Assembly: GCA_947501475.1 (NCBI GenBank)
Contig: CANMWA010000002.1
Location: 1 to 64,000, forward strand
DNA from: an uncultured Aquimarina sp.
GTDB taxonomy: Bacteria; Bacteroidota; Bacteroidia; Flavobacteriales; Flavobacteriaceae
Direction: 5' to 3'
Length of the DNA stretch: 64,000 nucleotides
Shown here piece by piece: positions 33,465 to 44,300 of the stretch. Positions within the stretch are counted from its first letter, which is position 1; the number at the start of each line of letters is the position of its first letter. The position numbers and the translations under genes were made by a program. A model generated the notes under the pieces. The model saw only the letters and a program-made list of their open reading frames with translations. It was not told where the DNA came from and did no database searches.

Positions 33465-33494
33465 CAAATTTAGGAAAATTCTATAATAATACAA
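33465..33494 (-). promoter_or_regulatory. Promoter of the M28-like gene
   Basis: On the minus strand TTG (33492-33494) and TAAATTTG (33465-33472) are separated by 19 bp, matching the flavobacterial -33/-7 consensus. The -7 box is 29 bp before the preferred start codon. Confidence 0.55.
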
Positions 33495-33551
33495 TTTATT
33501 ACTTTTATTAATAAAATAACGCATTATTTTTAGCAAAATAATAAATTTAAT

Positions 33552-34139
33552 ATGTCTAAAACAAAAACCATACCTTTTTTTATATTTTTATTAATTTTTA
33601 TTCAATGTAAAAAGAATGATCCTCAAGAAAACATATTAAATGCACCAGAAAACTGGCGCAGCGAAGTTATAGAATTTCCTTTAGATTTTGCCACTTCTTT
33701 ACATTATTCTGGTACAGAACATATTCGTTTTGCCCCTGGATGGGGAGAAGAAGGAGCAAATGATTATTTTTCTTATGTATTTCTATGGGAAATTGACCAA
33801 AATCCTATGTTATCTTCAAAAAAAATAGAATCTGAAATAGAAATTTATTTTGATGGATTAATGAATACGGTAACGCAAATGAATCAAAAGCCTTTAAAAA
33901 AAGTTCCTAGATCAAAAGCTTTCTTTGAAAAAGTAAATGATTCTATTTATATAGGAAAGATATTAACCTATGATGCTTTTACTACAAAAAAAGAAATTAG
34001 TTTAAATAGTATCATAGAATATAAGTTTTGTAATCAACAAGATAGACATTTAGTTTTATTCAATATCTCTCCCCAAACCCTTGAACATCCTATCTGGAAG
34101 AAGATGAAAAACGTCACTATTGATTTAGATTGTAAATAA
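33552..34139 (+). CDS. Lipoprotein of unknown function
   Basis: The 195-residue protein has a lipoprotein signal (FIQC, Cys19). The mature part starts with a Lys/Asn linker and has a compact domain with WRSEVIEFPLDFATSLHYSGTEHIRFAPGWG and a conserved-looking EEGANDYFSYVFLWEID. I recognise the type as a recurring flavobacterial surface or periplasmic lipoprotein, without a named function. It stands alone between two peptidase genes that run in the opposite direction. Confidence 0.6.
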   Translation: MSKTKTIPFFIFLLIFIQCKKNDPQENILNAPENWRSEVIEFPLDFATSLHYSGTEHIRFAPGWGEEGANDYFSYVFLWEIDQNPMLSSKKIESEIEIYFDGLMNTVTQMNQKPLKKVPRSKAFFEKVNDSIYIGKILTYDAFTTKKEISLNSIIEYKFCNQQDRHLVLFNISPQTLEHPIWKKMKNVTIDLDCK

Positions 34140-34177
34140 CCTATTAATATTTATTTTGCTTTATGGTTACTATGAGC

Positions 34178-35476
34178 TTAATATAATAATCCCGATTCTG
34201 CCAGAGTAATTACCATTGCCATTTTTATATTTTTGGTTGCATCGGTATTTGTCCAAGTTTCGTGTAATGAATGTGCTCCTGTACCCACCCCGCCTCTACT
34301 AATTGTTATTGCGGGGATATTTTTTGCTATCGGAATATTACTATTTGTAGATCCCGTACTTAACTGAGGAGGTATATTTAAATATGTAGCTACAGCAATT
34401 GCTCTTTGAACTAATGGTGTTGTTTCTGGTAATTTTCCTGATGGACGATCTCCTATTGGCTCGATCACAAGAGTGATTTTATCTTTGATTCCGGATTCAT
34501 TATACTTTTTTACAGCCAATTTCATACTGCTCTTAAAGATATTATCTATTTCTAACAGTTTTTTTGGGTTCAAAGAACGCATATCTACTTCCATCCAAGA
34601 TTCAAATGGTATAGAATTTACAGATGTCCCTCCTCCTATTCTTCCTATATTAAAAGAAGTTTTTGGGTCTTTGGTATTCGTATATTCTGTAGCTTTCTCT
34701 TCAAATAAAGCAATAGCATATCCAAGTGCGTGGTGAGGATTTGCTAATCCAAAAGCTCCCCAAGAGTGTCCTCCTTTACCTTTAAATATAGCCTTATAGC
34801 GTTTTGATCCCAATCCCCCGTTAATAATTCGACCATTTCCTCCTCCATCAATAGAAATCCATGAATCAATTTTTATATCAGATGTTTCTCCAAATAAATG
34901 TTTTACTCCTCTAAGATCTCCTAGTCCTTCTTCGCCTACGGTTCCTATAAAAACAATATCTGCTTCAGTTTTTATGGATGCAGTATTCATTGCTTTCAAA
35001 ATGGTTATAAGCATTGCCATACCTCTCGTATTATCACCTATTCCGGGGGCTTTATATGTCGCTCCTTCTTTTTTTACTGTTACATCAGTTTCTAGAGGAA
35101 ATACAGTATCCATATGTGCATCTAACACTACTTTTTTTTGTCTTTTCTTTCCTTTTCGTAATGCTAATACATTTCCAACACTATCGATCCAAACACTATC
35201 AATACCCGTTTTAGTAAGCATTTCTACAAACTTTCTGGCTCGATTAGTTTCTTTAAAAGGAGGCGCAGGTATCTCATTGAGCGTAATCATATTTTTGATA
35301 GTTTCAGCATCAAAATCATCAATAGCTTTTAATGCCATTTGTACCGAGGTATACGTTGTGATTTTTGTAACCTCTTTAGTAAATGATTTGTTTGCTGTGA
35401 TTACATCTTGCGCATAATTATAAAAACCAGAAAAAATAATAATCCAAAAAAATATTTTAATACGTTTTACATTCAT
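34178..35476 (-). CDS. Exported M20-family metallopeptidase (peptidase T-like)
   Basis: The 432-residue protein has a signal peptide (cleavage near NYAQ, residue 23) and the M20/peptidase T layout. Metal ligands and catalytic residues are visible: DAHMDTVF, APGIGDNTRGMAML, the Glu-Glu in GTVGEEGLGDLRG, SIDGGGNG and the C-terminal GAHSLHETW; the central dimerisation domain carries KGKGGHSWGAFGLANPHHALG. All sites look intact. It would cleave small peptides in the periplasm. It lies 11 bp downstream of an S9 peptidase gene on the same strand, so both are made together. Confidence 0.9.
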   Translation of the reverse strand: MNVKRIKIFFWIIIFSGFYNYAQDVITANKSFTKEVTKITTYTSVQMALKAIDDFDAETIKNMITLNEIPAPPFKETNRARKFVEMLTKTGIDSVWIDSVGNVLALRKGKKRQKKVVLDAHMDTVFPLETDVTVKKEGATYKAPGIGDNTRGMAMLITILKAMNTASIKTEADIVFIGTVGEEGLGDLRGVKHLFGETSDIKIDSWISIDGGGNGRIINGGLGSKRYKAIFKGKGGHSWGAFGLANPHHALGYAIALFEEKATEYTNTKDPKTSFNIGRIGGGTSVNSIPFESWMEVDMRSLNPKKLLEIDNIFKSSMKLAVKKYNESGIKDKITLVIEPIGDRPSGKLPETTPLVQRAIAVATYLNIPPQLSTGSTNSNIPIAKNIPAITISRGGVGTGAHSLHETWTNTDATKNIKMAMVITLAESGLLY

Positions 35477-35487
35477 TATTTATTGTT

Positions 35488-38325
35488 TTAGTCTTTATCT
35501 GTACCATACCCAAAATCCTTCCCTTTTTGAGTTCTAGGCACTCCTTTTGTCATCCATTCAGGTGCTGATTTTCCTTTTAAATAATGGTCAAAAAACTGCA
35601 TCATTCTGATCGATAAATCTTGTTTGTTTTTTATTTTTTTAAGGTTATGTGCCTCATCATTATACACTAATAACCAAGCTGGTTTTTGTAACCTTCGCAT
35701 ACCCATAAACATCTCGATCCCTTGATAATAAGGTACTGCACCATCTTTATCATTATGCATCATTAACAATGGTGTTTCTATCTTAGGAATTCCGAACAAA
35801 GGTGAATTTTCTATATACAAATCAAATCCTTCCCATAAGTTTTTGCCTATTCGACTTTGAGTTTTTTCATATTGAAAAGCTCTACTTAATCCAGATTGCC
35901 AACGAATACCACCATAGGCAGAAGTCATATTACTTACTGGCGCGCCTGCCATAGCTGCTTTAAATTTATTTGTTACGGTTATTAGATACGCAACCTGATA
36001 TCCTCCCCAGCTTTGTCCTTGTATTGCAATATTATTTGAATCTATATATCCTAATTTTTCAACAGCTTCAACCCCAGAAACAACACAGTTGTAGGCACTA
36101 GGTCCTGGTTTCCCTTTTTTATAAACAATATCAGGCACAAACATGATATAATCATTACTCACCAAATACGATGGGTTTACAATAGAGGCGCTAGGTTGTG
36201 GTGAAGAATATCTAGTATATCTGTCAGACCATTTCTCATAAAAATATGTAATCAATGGATATTTCTTAGAAGGGTCAAAATTGTCTGGTTTATAGATAAT
36301 ACCCTCTAGTTGCTGACCATCATAAGTTTTCCATGAAAAAAGCTCAGCGCTACCCCATTTAAATTGATCTTGATGAGGATTAGCATCTGTTATTTTTTTT
36401 GTATTCTTGAAACCGTCTGTAGTTACGTATACATCAGGATATATATTGAAGTTTTGTTTTCTATAAGTAAAAACTTCTGCATTTTCAGCTTTTTTATATC
36501 CATTGATATAAAACCCATTTGGCTTTATCTTTTCTATTAATTTATTTGTACTTAGCGTATATAACCCAGAAGCTTTTGTGGTTTTATTAAAGCTAATAAT
36601 TAACAGCTCTCCGTTTATATATGATGCCAGATTTTTGTTTTCAAGATCTAGTCTTTTTGCCCTATACTGTATATTGTTTTTTCTACCGTCTTTGGTTATA
36701 TTCTGAGGTTTTTGTTTTCCATCAAGAGAAACTTTCCAGATATCAAATTTGTCGTAAACCAAGGCATTACCTTTTGCATCAAAGCCCCCGAAACCATGTG
36801 GATATGGTAACATTGGTCTATCATTTTCTTCATCATAAAAAGGTACTTTTACGGTTTTAGTAAGATTATTTTTTTCTAATGTTTCTAAATTAAGTGAAAA
36901 CCAATGTTGTTTATTAATATCAAAATACAATGCATATTTACTATCGGGAGCCAAAATTGGTTGTATAGCTGCATTTTGAAGTGCTAATCGCTGTGTTCCT
37001 GAATATGTATCAATGCTATAATAATCTTTGGTCCAAGGTAGATCCCATGATCGTTTTATATCATATGGCAATCCTGTTTCTCCCAAAATAAATTGTTGGT
37101 TCTTATCCTTATCAAAGATAAGGTTATCGATGTTTTCTTGCTGTATATGTATATACTTATCCTTTTTTAGATCGTAATACGATGCGTATGATTTTTTTTC
37201 TAGTTCTTCGTATTTAGATTTTTGTTCTGGTTGAATCATTTTATCTTGCCAATGCCAAACATCTACTTGTGGAATTTCTTCTTCTAAAAGTGTAGTATCT
37301 TTCTCATAATCCGGTGTTGGTTTTGTATAAAAATAAAGCCTACTACCATCTTCAGAAAAACTTAAGGATTGTTTATGACTTAGCTCCCAATTATTTCTAA
37401 GGTTTTCACCTAATATACCTACACGTTTTATTAAATCATTATTGTTATAATGGTATAGCTCAAATTTTAAAGAATCTATTGCAGTAGAGTCTTTGACCGA
37501 TATATATGCAAATTGATTTCCATCTTTATTGGTAACAATGTTATCATACATATATTCTCCTTCATTGATCACTGTTTTTATACCCGAAGTGAAGTTGTAA
37601 CCATATACTCCTAAATCAGGTTCTTTTCCTTTTCTACCATTTTTTTTACCTCCATTTTCTTTTTGAGGAGCTTTACTTGTGGTTACAAAATAAAAGTTTT
37701 TGCCTTTCTCTGGAATTATAAAATCTTTAATTTGAAAAATAGTATCTCTATTTTTTGTATTAAAGCTGTAAACCAACGCATAATTCTGCTTATAAGCTTT
37801 AGAGATATTGAGTGTGTCTTTTTTTGCGCTTGCCTTAGTTTCTTTTTTCTTTTTCTTTTTAAATTTTTCGATTACCATCCATCCTGCTGATTTTTTTGGT
37901 AATTCATACTTTACCACTCTAGCAATAGAATCATATATCTTATTATTTTTTACATCATAAATAAATAAAGCATCTTTAGATTGGTTTTCTTCTTTTATCT
38001 TTTTCTTTTTTTCGCTTCTTAATGTTTGGTATTTAGGTTTCTTTTTAAATACTACAAAATTTTCATCAAAAGATATCGAGGTATTATAGCCATTAAAAAA
38101 AATAGCCTTTTGCTTATTTTCTGTATTATATACCTCTACATAACCATCCCCTCGTTTTGTTGATGTTTCAATAGTAGAGACTACTAATTTTCCATTATTT
38201 GAGATTTTGACATCATCAACTTTTTTCCATAAATCATAGTCATTATGTGTGATTACTTTTTTTTGAGAAAAGACAGTTGTTAAAGCGAAAACAAAAATAA
38301 GAGTGATTATTTTCTTGATCATCAT
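35488..38325 (-). CDS. S9-family prolyl oligopeptidase-like peptidase
   Basis: The 945-residue protein has a signal peptide (cleavage near TVFSQ, residue 20), a large beta-propeller region (about 30-660) and a C-terminal alpha/beta hydrolase domain (about 680-930). The catalytic triad is seen as Ser in IQGQSWGGYQVAY, Asp in MMHNDKDGAVPYYQG and His in NDEAHNLKK. It is longer than the usual DPP-like S9 enzymes (700-800), mainly because of Lys-rich insertions near residues 105-170 and 225-235. It probably cleaves oligopeptides in the periplasm. It is the first gene of a two-gene unit with the M20 peptidase. Confidence 0.9.
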   Translation of the reverse strand: MMIKKIITLIFVFALTTVFSQKKVITHNDYDLWKKVDDVKISNNGKLVVSTIETSTKRGDGYVEVYNTENKQKAIFFNGYNTSISFDENFVVFKKKPKYQTLRSEKKKKIKEENQSKDALFIYDVKNNKIYDSIARVVKYELPKKSAGWMVIEKFKKKKKKETKASAKKDTLNISKAYKQNYALVYSFNTKNRDTIFQIKDFIIPEKGKNFYFVTTSKAPQKENGGKKNGRKGKEPDLGVYGYNFTSGIKTVINEGEYMYDNIVTNKDGNQFAYISVKDSTAIDSLKFELYHYNNNDLIKRVGILGENLRNNWELSHKQSLSFSEDGSRLYFYTKPTPDYEKDTTLLEEEIPQVDVWHWQDKMIQPEQKSKYEELEKKSYASYYDLKKDKYIHIQQENIDNLIFDKDKNQQFILGETGLPYDIKRSWDLPWTKDYYSIDTYSGTQRLALQNAAIQPILAPDSKYALYFDINKQHWFSLNLETLEKNNLTKTVKVPFYDEENDRPMLPYPHGFGGFDAKGNALVYDKFDIWKVSLDGKQKPQNITKDGRKNNIQYRAKRLDLENKNLASYINGELLIISFNKTTKASGLYTLSTNKLIEKIKPNGFYINGYKKAENAEVFTYRKQNFNIYPDVYVTTDGFKNTKKITDANPHQDQFKWGSAELFSWKTYDGQQLEGIIYKPDNFDPSKKYPLITYFYEKWSDRYTRYSSPQPSASIVNPSYLVSNDYIMFVPDIVYKKGKPGPSAYNCVVSGVEAVEKLGYIDSNNIAIQGQSWGGYQVAYLITVTNKFKAAMAGAPVSNMTSAYGGIRWQSGLSRAFQYEKTQSRIGKNLWEGFDLYIENSPLFGIPKIETPLLMMHNDKDGAVPYYQGIEMFMGMRRLQKPAWLLVYNDEAHNLKKIKNKQDLSIRMMQFFDHYLKGKSAPEWMTKGVPRTQKGKDFGYGTDKD

Positions 38326-38486
38326 GCAAAATTTAATTAAGAATAAAGGTTTTTAACTAGAAACTCATTCTATGATATGTAATACATCGAATTCTAGTAT
38401 TTTCTACTAAAGTAGAACATCCTAATTACAAAAGAAAAGAAGCTAAGTTTTTATTAACAAACTATATTTTAATTGAGATTAGATAA

Positions 38487-38522
38487 ATGAATCCGACAAA
38501 TACTAAAACTTATCGGATTCAT
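38487..38522. repeat. Inverted repeat between the IPT lipoprotein and S9 peptidase genes
   Basis: Arms ATGAATCCGA and TCGGATTCAT (10 bases each) around a 16-base loop, 59 bp beyond the IPT/TIG lipoprotein stop codon. It may end the SusCD transcript, but no U tract is present on the minus strand. Confidence 0.4.
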
Positions 38523-38580
38523 TAGAACTTATGGTTAAATTAAATACTGTTTCTTATAAATTATGTTTATTGGTATTATT

Positions 38581-39825
38581 CTATTTTAAATAAGTAACCG
38601 ATAATTCTGGAGTATCAGAAGGGTTAGAATCAGAAAAGCCTTCTGCTTCACGACCTACTGAGGTTCCAGAAGGAGTAGCACTTGCACCTGTAGCTATGAT
38701 AAAGAAATTAATACTATTTCCAGAAACCCAATCAGGTCTATTAATAATTTCTTGAACAATACTTGATAAATCTACTGTACGTTGAGCAGAAGTTTTATCT
38801 TCTCCCGAAGTTGTTGACCATTCTTCAGTAATTGTCCAAATTTTGCTAGCGGTAGTTTGCGTTCTTGCAGATAAATTGCCAGGCGTATTTGTGTAAGGTT
38901 CAGCATTACCAACGGCTTCACCATAAATAGTTAATTCAACAGGATCGGTTCCTGCACTACTATCAGCTGTAAATTGAATACTGGCCGCTTTTATGACCAC
39001 TCCTTGTGGTATATCTACATTAACAAATCGCAGGCCAATATTTGGTAATCCATCTCCATCATCTGGAGAAAAGCCAGTATCTAATTCTCCTAACTCTAAA
39101 TCTCCACTAGTTAAATTCATTTGCCCATTCACTGTTGATTCTTCTACATCATCTTCTTCAACATTAATTGGAATGGTTAGTGTAATAGCTTCTAATACTG
39201 TAAAATCTGGTCCACTAACTTCAACACCTTGAACAGATACTATAATGGGGCTAGTACCTATTGGAGTACCTACCGGAATTATGAATGTAATAGATGTACT
39301 TGTTGACTCAGTAATAGAAATCTCATCAGATCCATTAATTTTAACTTTATTTTCTCTTGCCAAAGGACTAAAATTAGTTCCTGTAATAATAATTTCAGAT
39401 CCTTCTACAGCACTAGTTTCAGAAATACTAGTAATAGTAGGTGGCAAATAAGTAACTGTAAATTCTGTTCCTGATGTTTCTTCATTATTAGTGGTTACAG
39501 CCACTTTTCCTGTAACTGCACCATTAGGTACATTAGCTGTGATTGAGTTTGATGATGAAGCTGTAACTACTGCTGTAACGAGACCATTAGATCCATTAAA
39601 AGTTACCAAATTCTCTGTTGGGTTAGCGCTAAAATTCGTTCCTATAATAGTAACCGTTGTACCTACAAGGCTACTATCTGGTATTATCTCAGTAATTATA
39701 AGTGGTTTCAATCTTTGGGATGGATCAAATGTAGCATCGTCTTTATTACATGACCATAATAAAACACAAACTATCATACTTAAATATAAGGCTGGCTTTA
39801 TTATAGTTGTTATTATGTTTTTCAT
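38581..39825 (-). CDS. SusCD-associated lipoprotein with IPT/TIG domains
   Basis: The 414-residue protein has a lipoprotein signal (LLWSC, Cys26) and two IPT/TIG immunoglobulin-like repeats (about 43-125: ITEIIPDSSLVGTTVTIIGTNFSANPTEN; about 130-212: ITSISETSAVEGSEIIITGTNFSPLAREN). The C-terminal 200 residues are a second beta-rich domain with GLRFVNVDIPQGVVIKAASIQFTA and VDLSSIVQEIINRPDW, a conserved module often found at the end of large secreted proteins. In SusCD loci such proteins are surface-exposed binding proteins (SusE/F-like position) that capture the substrate. It is the third gene after SusC and SusD, 55 bp after SusD. Confidence 0.8.
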   Translation of the reverse strand: MKNIITTIIKPALYLSMIVCVLLWSCNKDDATFDPSQRLKPLIITEIIPDSSLVGTTVTIIGTNFSANPTENLVTFNGSNGLVTAVVTASSSNSITANVPNGAVTGKVAVTTNNEETSGTEFTVTYLPPTITSISETSAVEGSEIIITGTNFSPLARENKVKINGSDEISITESTSTSITFIIPVGTPIGTSPIIVSVQGVEVSGPDFTVLEAITLTIPINVEEDDVEESTVNGQMNLTSGDLELGELDTGFSPDDGDGLPNIGLRFVNVDIPQGVVIKAASIQFTADSSAGTDPVELTIYGEAVGNAEPYTNTPGNLSARTQTTASKIWTITEEWSTTSGEDKTSAQRTVDLSSIVQEIINRPDWVSGNSINFFIIATGASATPSGTSVGREAEGFSDSNPSDTPELSVTYLK

Positions 39826-39880
39826 TCTCTATATTTTTATATTAAAAAAGGTATCGTTTTTGTAGCCTCTTTAAAGAAAT

Positions 39881-41365
39881 CTAATCGTTTTGCTTTAATA
39901 AAGGATTAGCATTTATAGCATCCTGAGGGATTAGCCATTGCCATCTATCATCGCCTGCTGGTATATCAAGCTCTATTGCCAAAGCAGGTATGTGATTAGA
40001 ACCATTTCTATTGAGAGGTAAATTCATACGTTTTAGATCATAAAATCTAAAACCTTCTCCCCACAATTCCCATCGCCTTTGTAATAAGATTTCATCTAAC
40101 AATGCGGTACCAGTATTTGTTGATAATGTATAAGAAGGGTCTCTTACTATAGCGTAATTAAAAAGAATATTAGCTGCACTAGGGTCGTCCATTCGAGCTT
40201 TGGCCTCTGCTTCTATCAGATACATTTCTGATACTCTCATCAATGGTATATCCATTCTACTATCATCTGTACCTACGGCAATAAATTTTTGACTGGTATA
40301 TGGTTTTTTAACACCTCCTGGAGGGAGTGTAACACCTTGAGGAAGGTTTAAATGTAATCCCGTCGGATCAAATAATGACTTACGAATATCTGTATCCGGT
40401 ATAGCGTCATATAATGTACTATTAATAGCCTTAGGGTTTTGCCTTATATTATTCGAACTAAAATTTCTTGATACATGTGATCCATAACTGGCAAAAAATG
40501 TACCTTGATCCTCTTGTTCGTGACTACCCCACATCCACTCATCACTTCCATAATTACTAAAATTATTAAAATAATCATCTGTAGACATTAGTGTGTAGCC
40601 TGCTCTTGCTGTTTCAGCAAACTGGGCAGCAATGGTATAATTTCCTTGTACTAATGCTACTCTAGCTTTAAGTCCTTGAGCAATGCTTTTATCTAAATGT
40701 GATTTGTTTCGTCTAGAGTACCCTTCTAAAGCAATAATTGCATCATCTAAATCTTGATTCACTTGAGCATATACAGCTTCAACCGTTGGCCGCTCTGCGG
40801 GTTCTTGATCAACAATTAAACTGATTGGAATACCAAGTTGCGAGTTTACTGCACCGGGAACATATCTCTTAGCGTATAACTGTACCAATTGAAAATGAGC
40901 CCAGGCTCTGTATGTTAATGCTTGACCCACAGCTGCATTTTTTTGCTCTACAGGCCCAACTGCTTGATCTGCACCATTAATTATGGTATTTGCATTTCTG
41001 ATAATTCTGTAATACACTCTATATGTAAATCGGTTATCAGTATCTGAAGCATCACGATTATCAATCCATTTATAAAAATTAATAAATCTATTATTTCCTC
41101 TATCAGTCATTACATAATCTTCTCCCAAAGCTTCAACTTGCATCATAAAAGCGCCTACACCTCCTCTTCTGTTACTGCCATATCTAAGGTATAATGATCT
41201 GTGTATACCATTAACTACTAAAAATAAATTTTCTGTAGTTTCTGTGGCAGTATCAGAAGCAATTTCTTCTGTAGGTAATTCTTCTAAATAGTCTTTTTCA
41301 CATGAACTAAAAAAACCACTTACGAATATTAAAATTATTAATATTAATTTGTTATCTGTTTTCAT
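39881..41365 (-). CDS. RagB/SusD-family surface lipoprotein
   Basis: The 494-residue protein has a lipoprotein signal (FSSC, Cys22, then EKDYLEE) and the SusD layout: TPR-like helical bundle with IIRNANTIINGADQAVGPVEQKNAAVGQALTYRAWAHFQLVQLYA and the C-terminal conserved RVSEMYLIEAEAKAR, then RRWELWGEGFRFYDLKRMNLPLNRNGSN. SusD caps the SusC barrel and binds the incoming ligand. It is 9 bp downstream of the SusC gene in the same operon. The length is typical. The ligand cannot be read from the sequence. Confidence 0.92.
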   Translation of the reverse strand: MKTDNKLILIILIFVSGFFSSCEKDYLEELPTEEIASDTATETTENLFLVVNGIHRSLYLRYGSNRRGGVGAFMMQVEALGEDYVMTDRGNNRFINFYKWIDNRDASDTDNRFTYRVYYRIIRNANTIINGADQAVGPVEQKNAAVGQALTYRAWAHFQLVQLYAKRYVPGAVNSQLGIPISLIVDQEPAERPTVEAVYAQVNQDLDDAIIALEGYSRRNKSHLDKSIAQGLKARVALVQGNYTIAAQFAETARAGYTLMSTDDYFNNFSNYGSDEWMWGSHEQEDQGTFFASYGSHVSRNFSSNNIRQNPKAINSTLYDAIPDTDIRKSLFDPTGLHLNLPQGVTLPPGGVKKPYTSQKFIAVGTDDSRMDIPLMRVSEMYLIEAEAKARMDDPSAANILFNYAIVRDPSYTLSTNTGTALLDEILLQRRWELWGEGFRFYDLKRMNLPLNRNGSNHIPALAIELDIPAGDDRWQWLIPQDAINANPLLKQND

Positions 41366-41374
41366 AGTTTTTTA

Positions 41375-44300
41375 TTAAAATGTTACATTAAATCCTAAAG
41401 TTAAAATCCTGGATGGCGTAAACCTGTTTGAAGTGGTTCCTTGAAATCGTTGCCCTGGTTCTAATCCTTTTCTTGCATTTATTACAAATATATTTTCTCC
41501 ACTTACATATACTCTTGCGCTACTTAACCCAAGTCGATCTGTTAGTGCATTATCAAAGTTATAAGCAACATTTGCTTGCCTTAGCGCAAGAAAATCTGAT
41601 TTAACCAACCATCTATCTGAACTTGCTCCAAAATTACTTAACTGTGCAGCATCTAATCGCGGTACATCTGTGATATCACCGGGTTTTTGCCAACGATTTC
41701 TAATATCTACATGAAATGCATCTCCATAATCACCAGAATGGAGTAAATCTTGATAAGCACCATCAAAAGTCTCTCCACCTAATTGGTATGTGCATGTAAA
41801 TCCTAACTCGAAATTTTTATATTTAAAATTGTTTGTAAAAGACCCAAAAAGATCTGGGGTTGCTGTACCAACAATATCCATCAGAGCATTATTTTGATCA
41901 GTTGTTACAATGGTTCCGTCTGCAGTAGTTCTTACATCATCATCTCCAATTCCACCTTTTTCGGGATCTAAAATAAAAAGTGCAGATCCATCTGCGGGGT
42001 CTACACCATACCAATCTCTTAAGAAAAATGCAAAAATGTCACCACCTATAAACAGTTTTTTTGTGCCATTTATAATTTCTTCTTGAGGTAATTCGGTAAT
42101 TTCATTTTTTAATGTTGAAGCATTTAGATTTAAATCCCAATTAAAATTAGATGTTCTAATGATTCCTATATTCAAATCTATTTCTAAACCACTATTAACT
42201 AAGCTACCAATATTATCGGGTCTACTATCTAAACCATTTTCAAGAGGTATCGGAACATTAAAAAGTAAGTCTTTAGATTCTCTATTATAATATTCTACTG
42301 TTCCCGAAATTCTATTATTAAAAAAACCAAACTCGAGTGCTACATCTGATTGAATATTAGTTTCCCAAGTAAGATCAGGGTTTCCTGCGGATAATGCTAA
42401 GATTCCGCCTTCTTGCTGATTATTATTATTTAAAGCAAAACGAGCTCTACTTATATAAAAATCATCATCATTATCATCATTTAATAATCTATCATTTCCT
42501 ACTTCACCATAAGAGGCTCTAAGTTTAAGATTGCTAATCCAACTTATAGTACTCATGAAATTTTCTTGATCTATTCTCCAGGATCCTCCAACAGAAAAGA
42601 AATCTCCCCATCTGTCATTAATAAATATTGAAGAAGCATCTTTTCTATAGGATCCAGATATGTAATATCTATCATCATAATCATAGGTAATATTACTAAA
42701 GTACCCTTCTCTGGTTAATCTAGCGGTATTTGAGTCTAAATCAGTAGTTGTAGTAAAATTAACAAACTCGTCAATTCCTTCTGCAATCACTCCGGTTTTT
42801 TCTCCTCCTGTGAAGTTATTTTCTCTATCAAAACTTTCATGGCCTAATAATACTCCAATAGTATGTTTATCAATGTCTTTACTGTATCTTAATAACTGAT
42901 TATAATTAATTGCGGTACGAATAAAAGATTCTTTAGTAAGCCTTGCAGAACCTTGAGCGTCTCCAACAATAGGGTTCTCAAATTCTACATTGTTTCTAAA
43001 ACGTTTATCAAGAGCTGCATTGATCGTAAATGTAAAATCTTTGAGGAATTTAAATTCTGTATATATTCTAGAATTTACAGAAAAGAATTCGCTAACATCA
43101 GAATTTAATAATGTTTCTTGTATTACATTTCTACCTCCTGCATTTGCTCTTGGACTGGTAAAATCAAATTGCCTATTACCCTCAGAATCCAGTAAAAAAG
43201 CTCCTGTAGTTTGGTTATGTAAAAAAACAGGATAAATGGGAGCTATAGACCTGGTTGCATTAAATGGATTCACACTACCACTACTACTATTATCTGAGGC
43301 ATTATTTGATGTACTTGAGGTTACAAATAAATTTAATCCCGTTTTAAACCATTCTTTTAATTGACTATTTACATTAATACGACCAGTAATTCTTTCGAAA
43401 TCAGTTTTGATAAGATATCCATCTTCTTTTAAATACCCTAAAGAAGCAAAATAATCTGTTTTTTCTGAGGCTCCACTATATGAAAAATTCAAATTAGATC
43501 TAAATCCTGTTCTTATTATAAAATCTTGCCAATCTAAATCATCTGGGTATAATAATCTTGCATTTGGATTTAGTCTACCATCTGTTAAAACAATCTGATC
43601 ATTTGGGACATTAAATGGGTTAATCCCTAGATTAGTAAAAATTTGATCACTAGCTAATTGATTAGCCTCTGCAACAGGAGTGTCGTCTGAGATTGAAAAA
43701 CTATTTCTTAGTGCTTCCCACATTAGTGGGTAATATTCTTTTGCACTCACTCTATCGTATTCTTGAATACCTCTGGTAGTAACCCCTTGACTAACATCAA
43801 AAGTAAAAGTATCTTTACTCCCTTTCTTACCTTTTTTTGTAGTAATCAATATCACTCCATTTGCAGCTCTACTACCATATAATGAAGTAGAAGCGGCATC
43901 TTTTAAGATAGATAAACTAGAAATATCGTTTGGGTTTAAAGATGAAAAATCACCTATAAACTCTACACCATCAACCACAATCAAAGGACTACTTGAAGCA
44001 TTTACAGAACCAATACCCCTAACTCTAATCGTAGGACTAGACCCTGGTTGCCCATTTGCAGGAGTTAATCGTATCCCAGCCGCAGCACCGTCTAATGCAG
44101 TAAGGACATTAGTGACTGGTCTTTCTATAATATCGGTAGCATTAATCTGAGTTACTGATCCTGTATAAGATGATTTACGAGCAACACCATATGCAATTAC
44201 AACAACTTCGTCTAGTGTAGATGCGTTTTGTACCAATACAACATCAATTGTAGTACTAGTAGTTACAATAACTTCTTTTGTTACTAATCCGACATACGAG

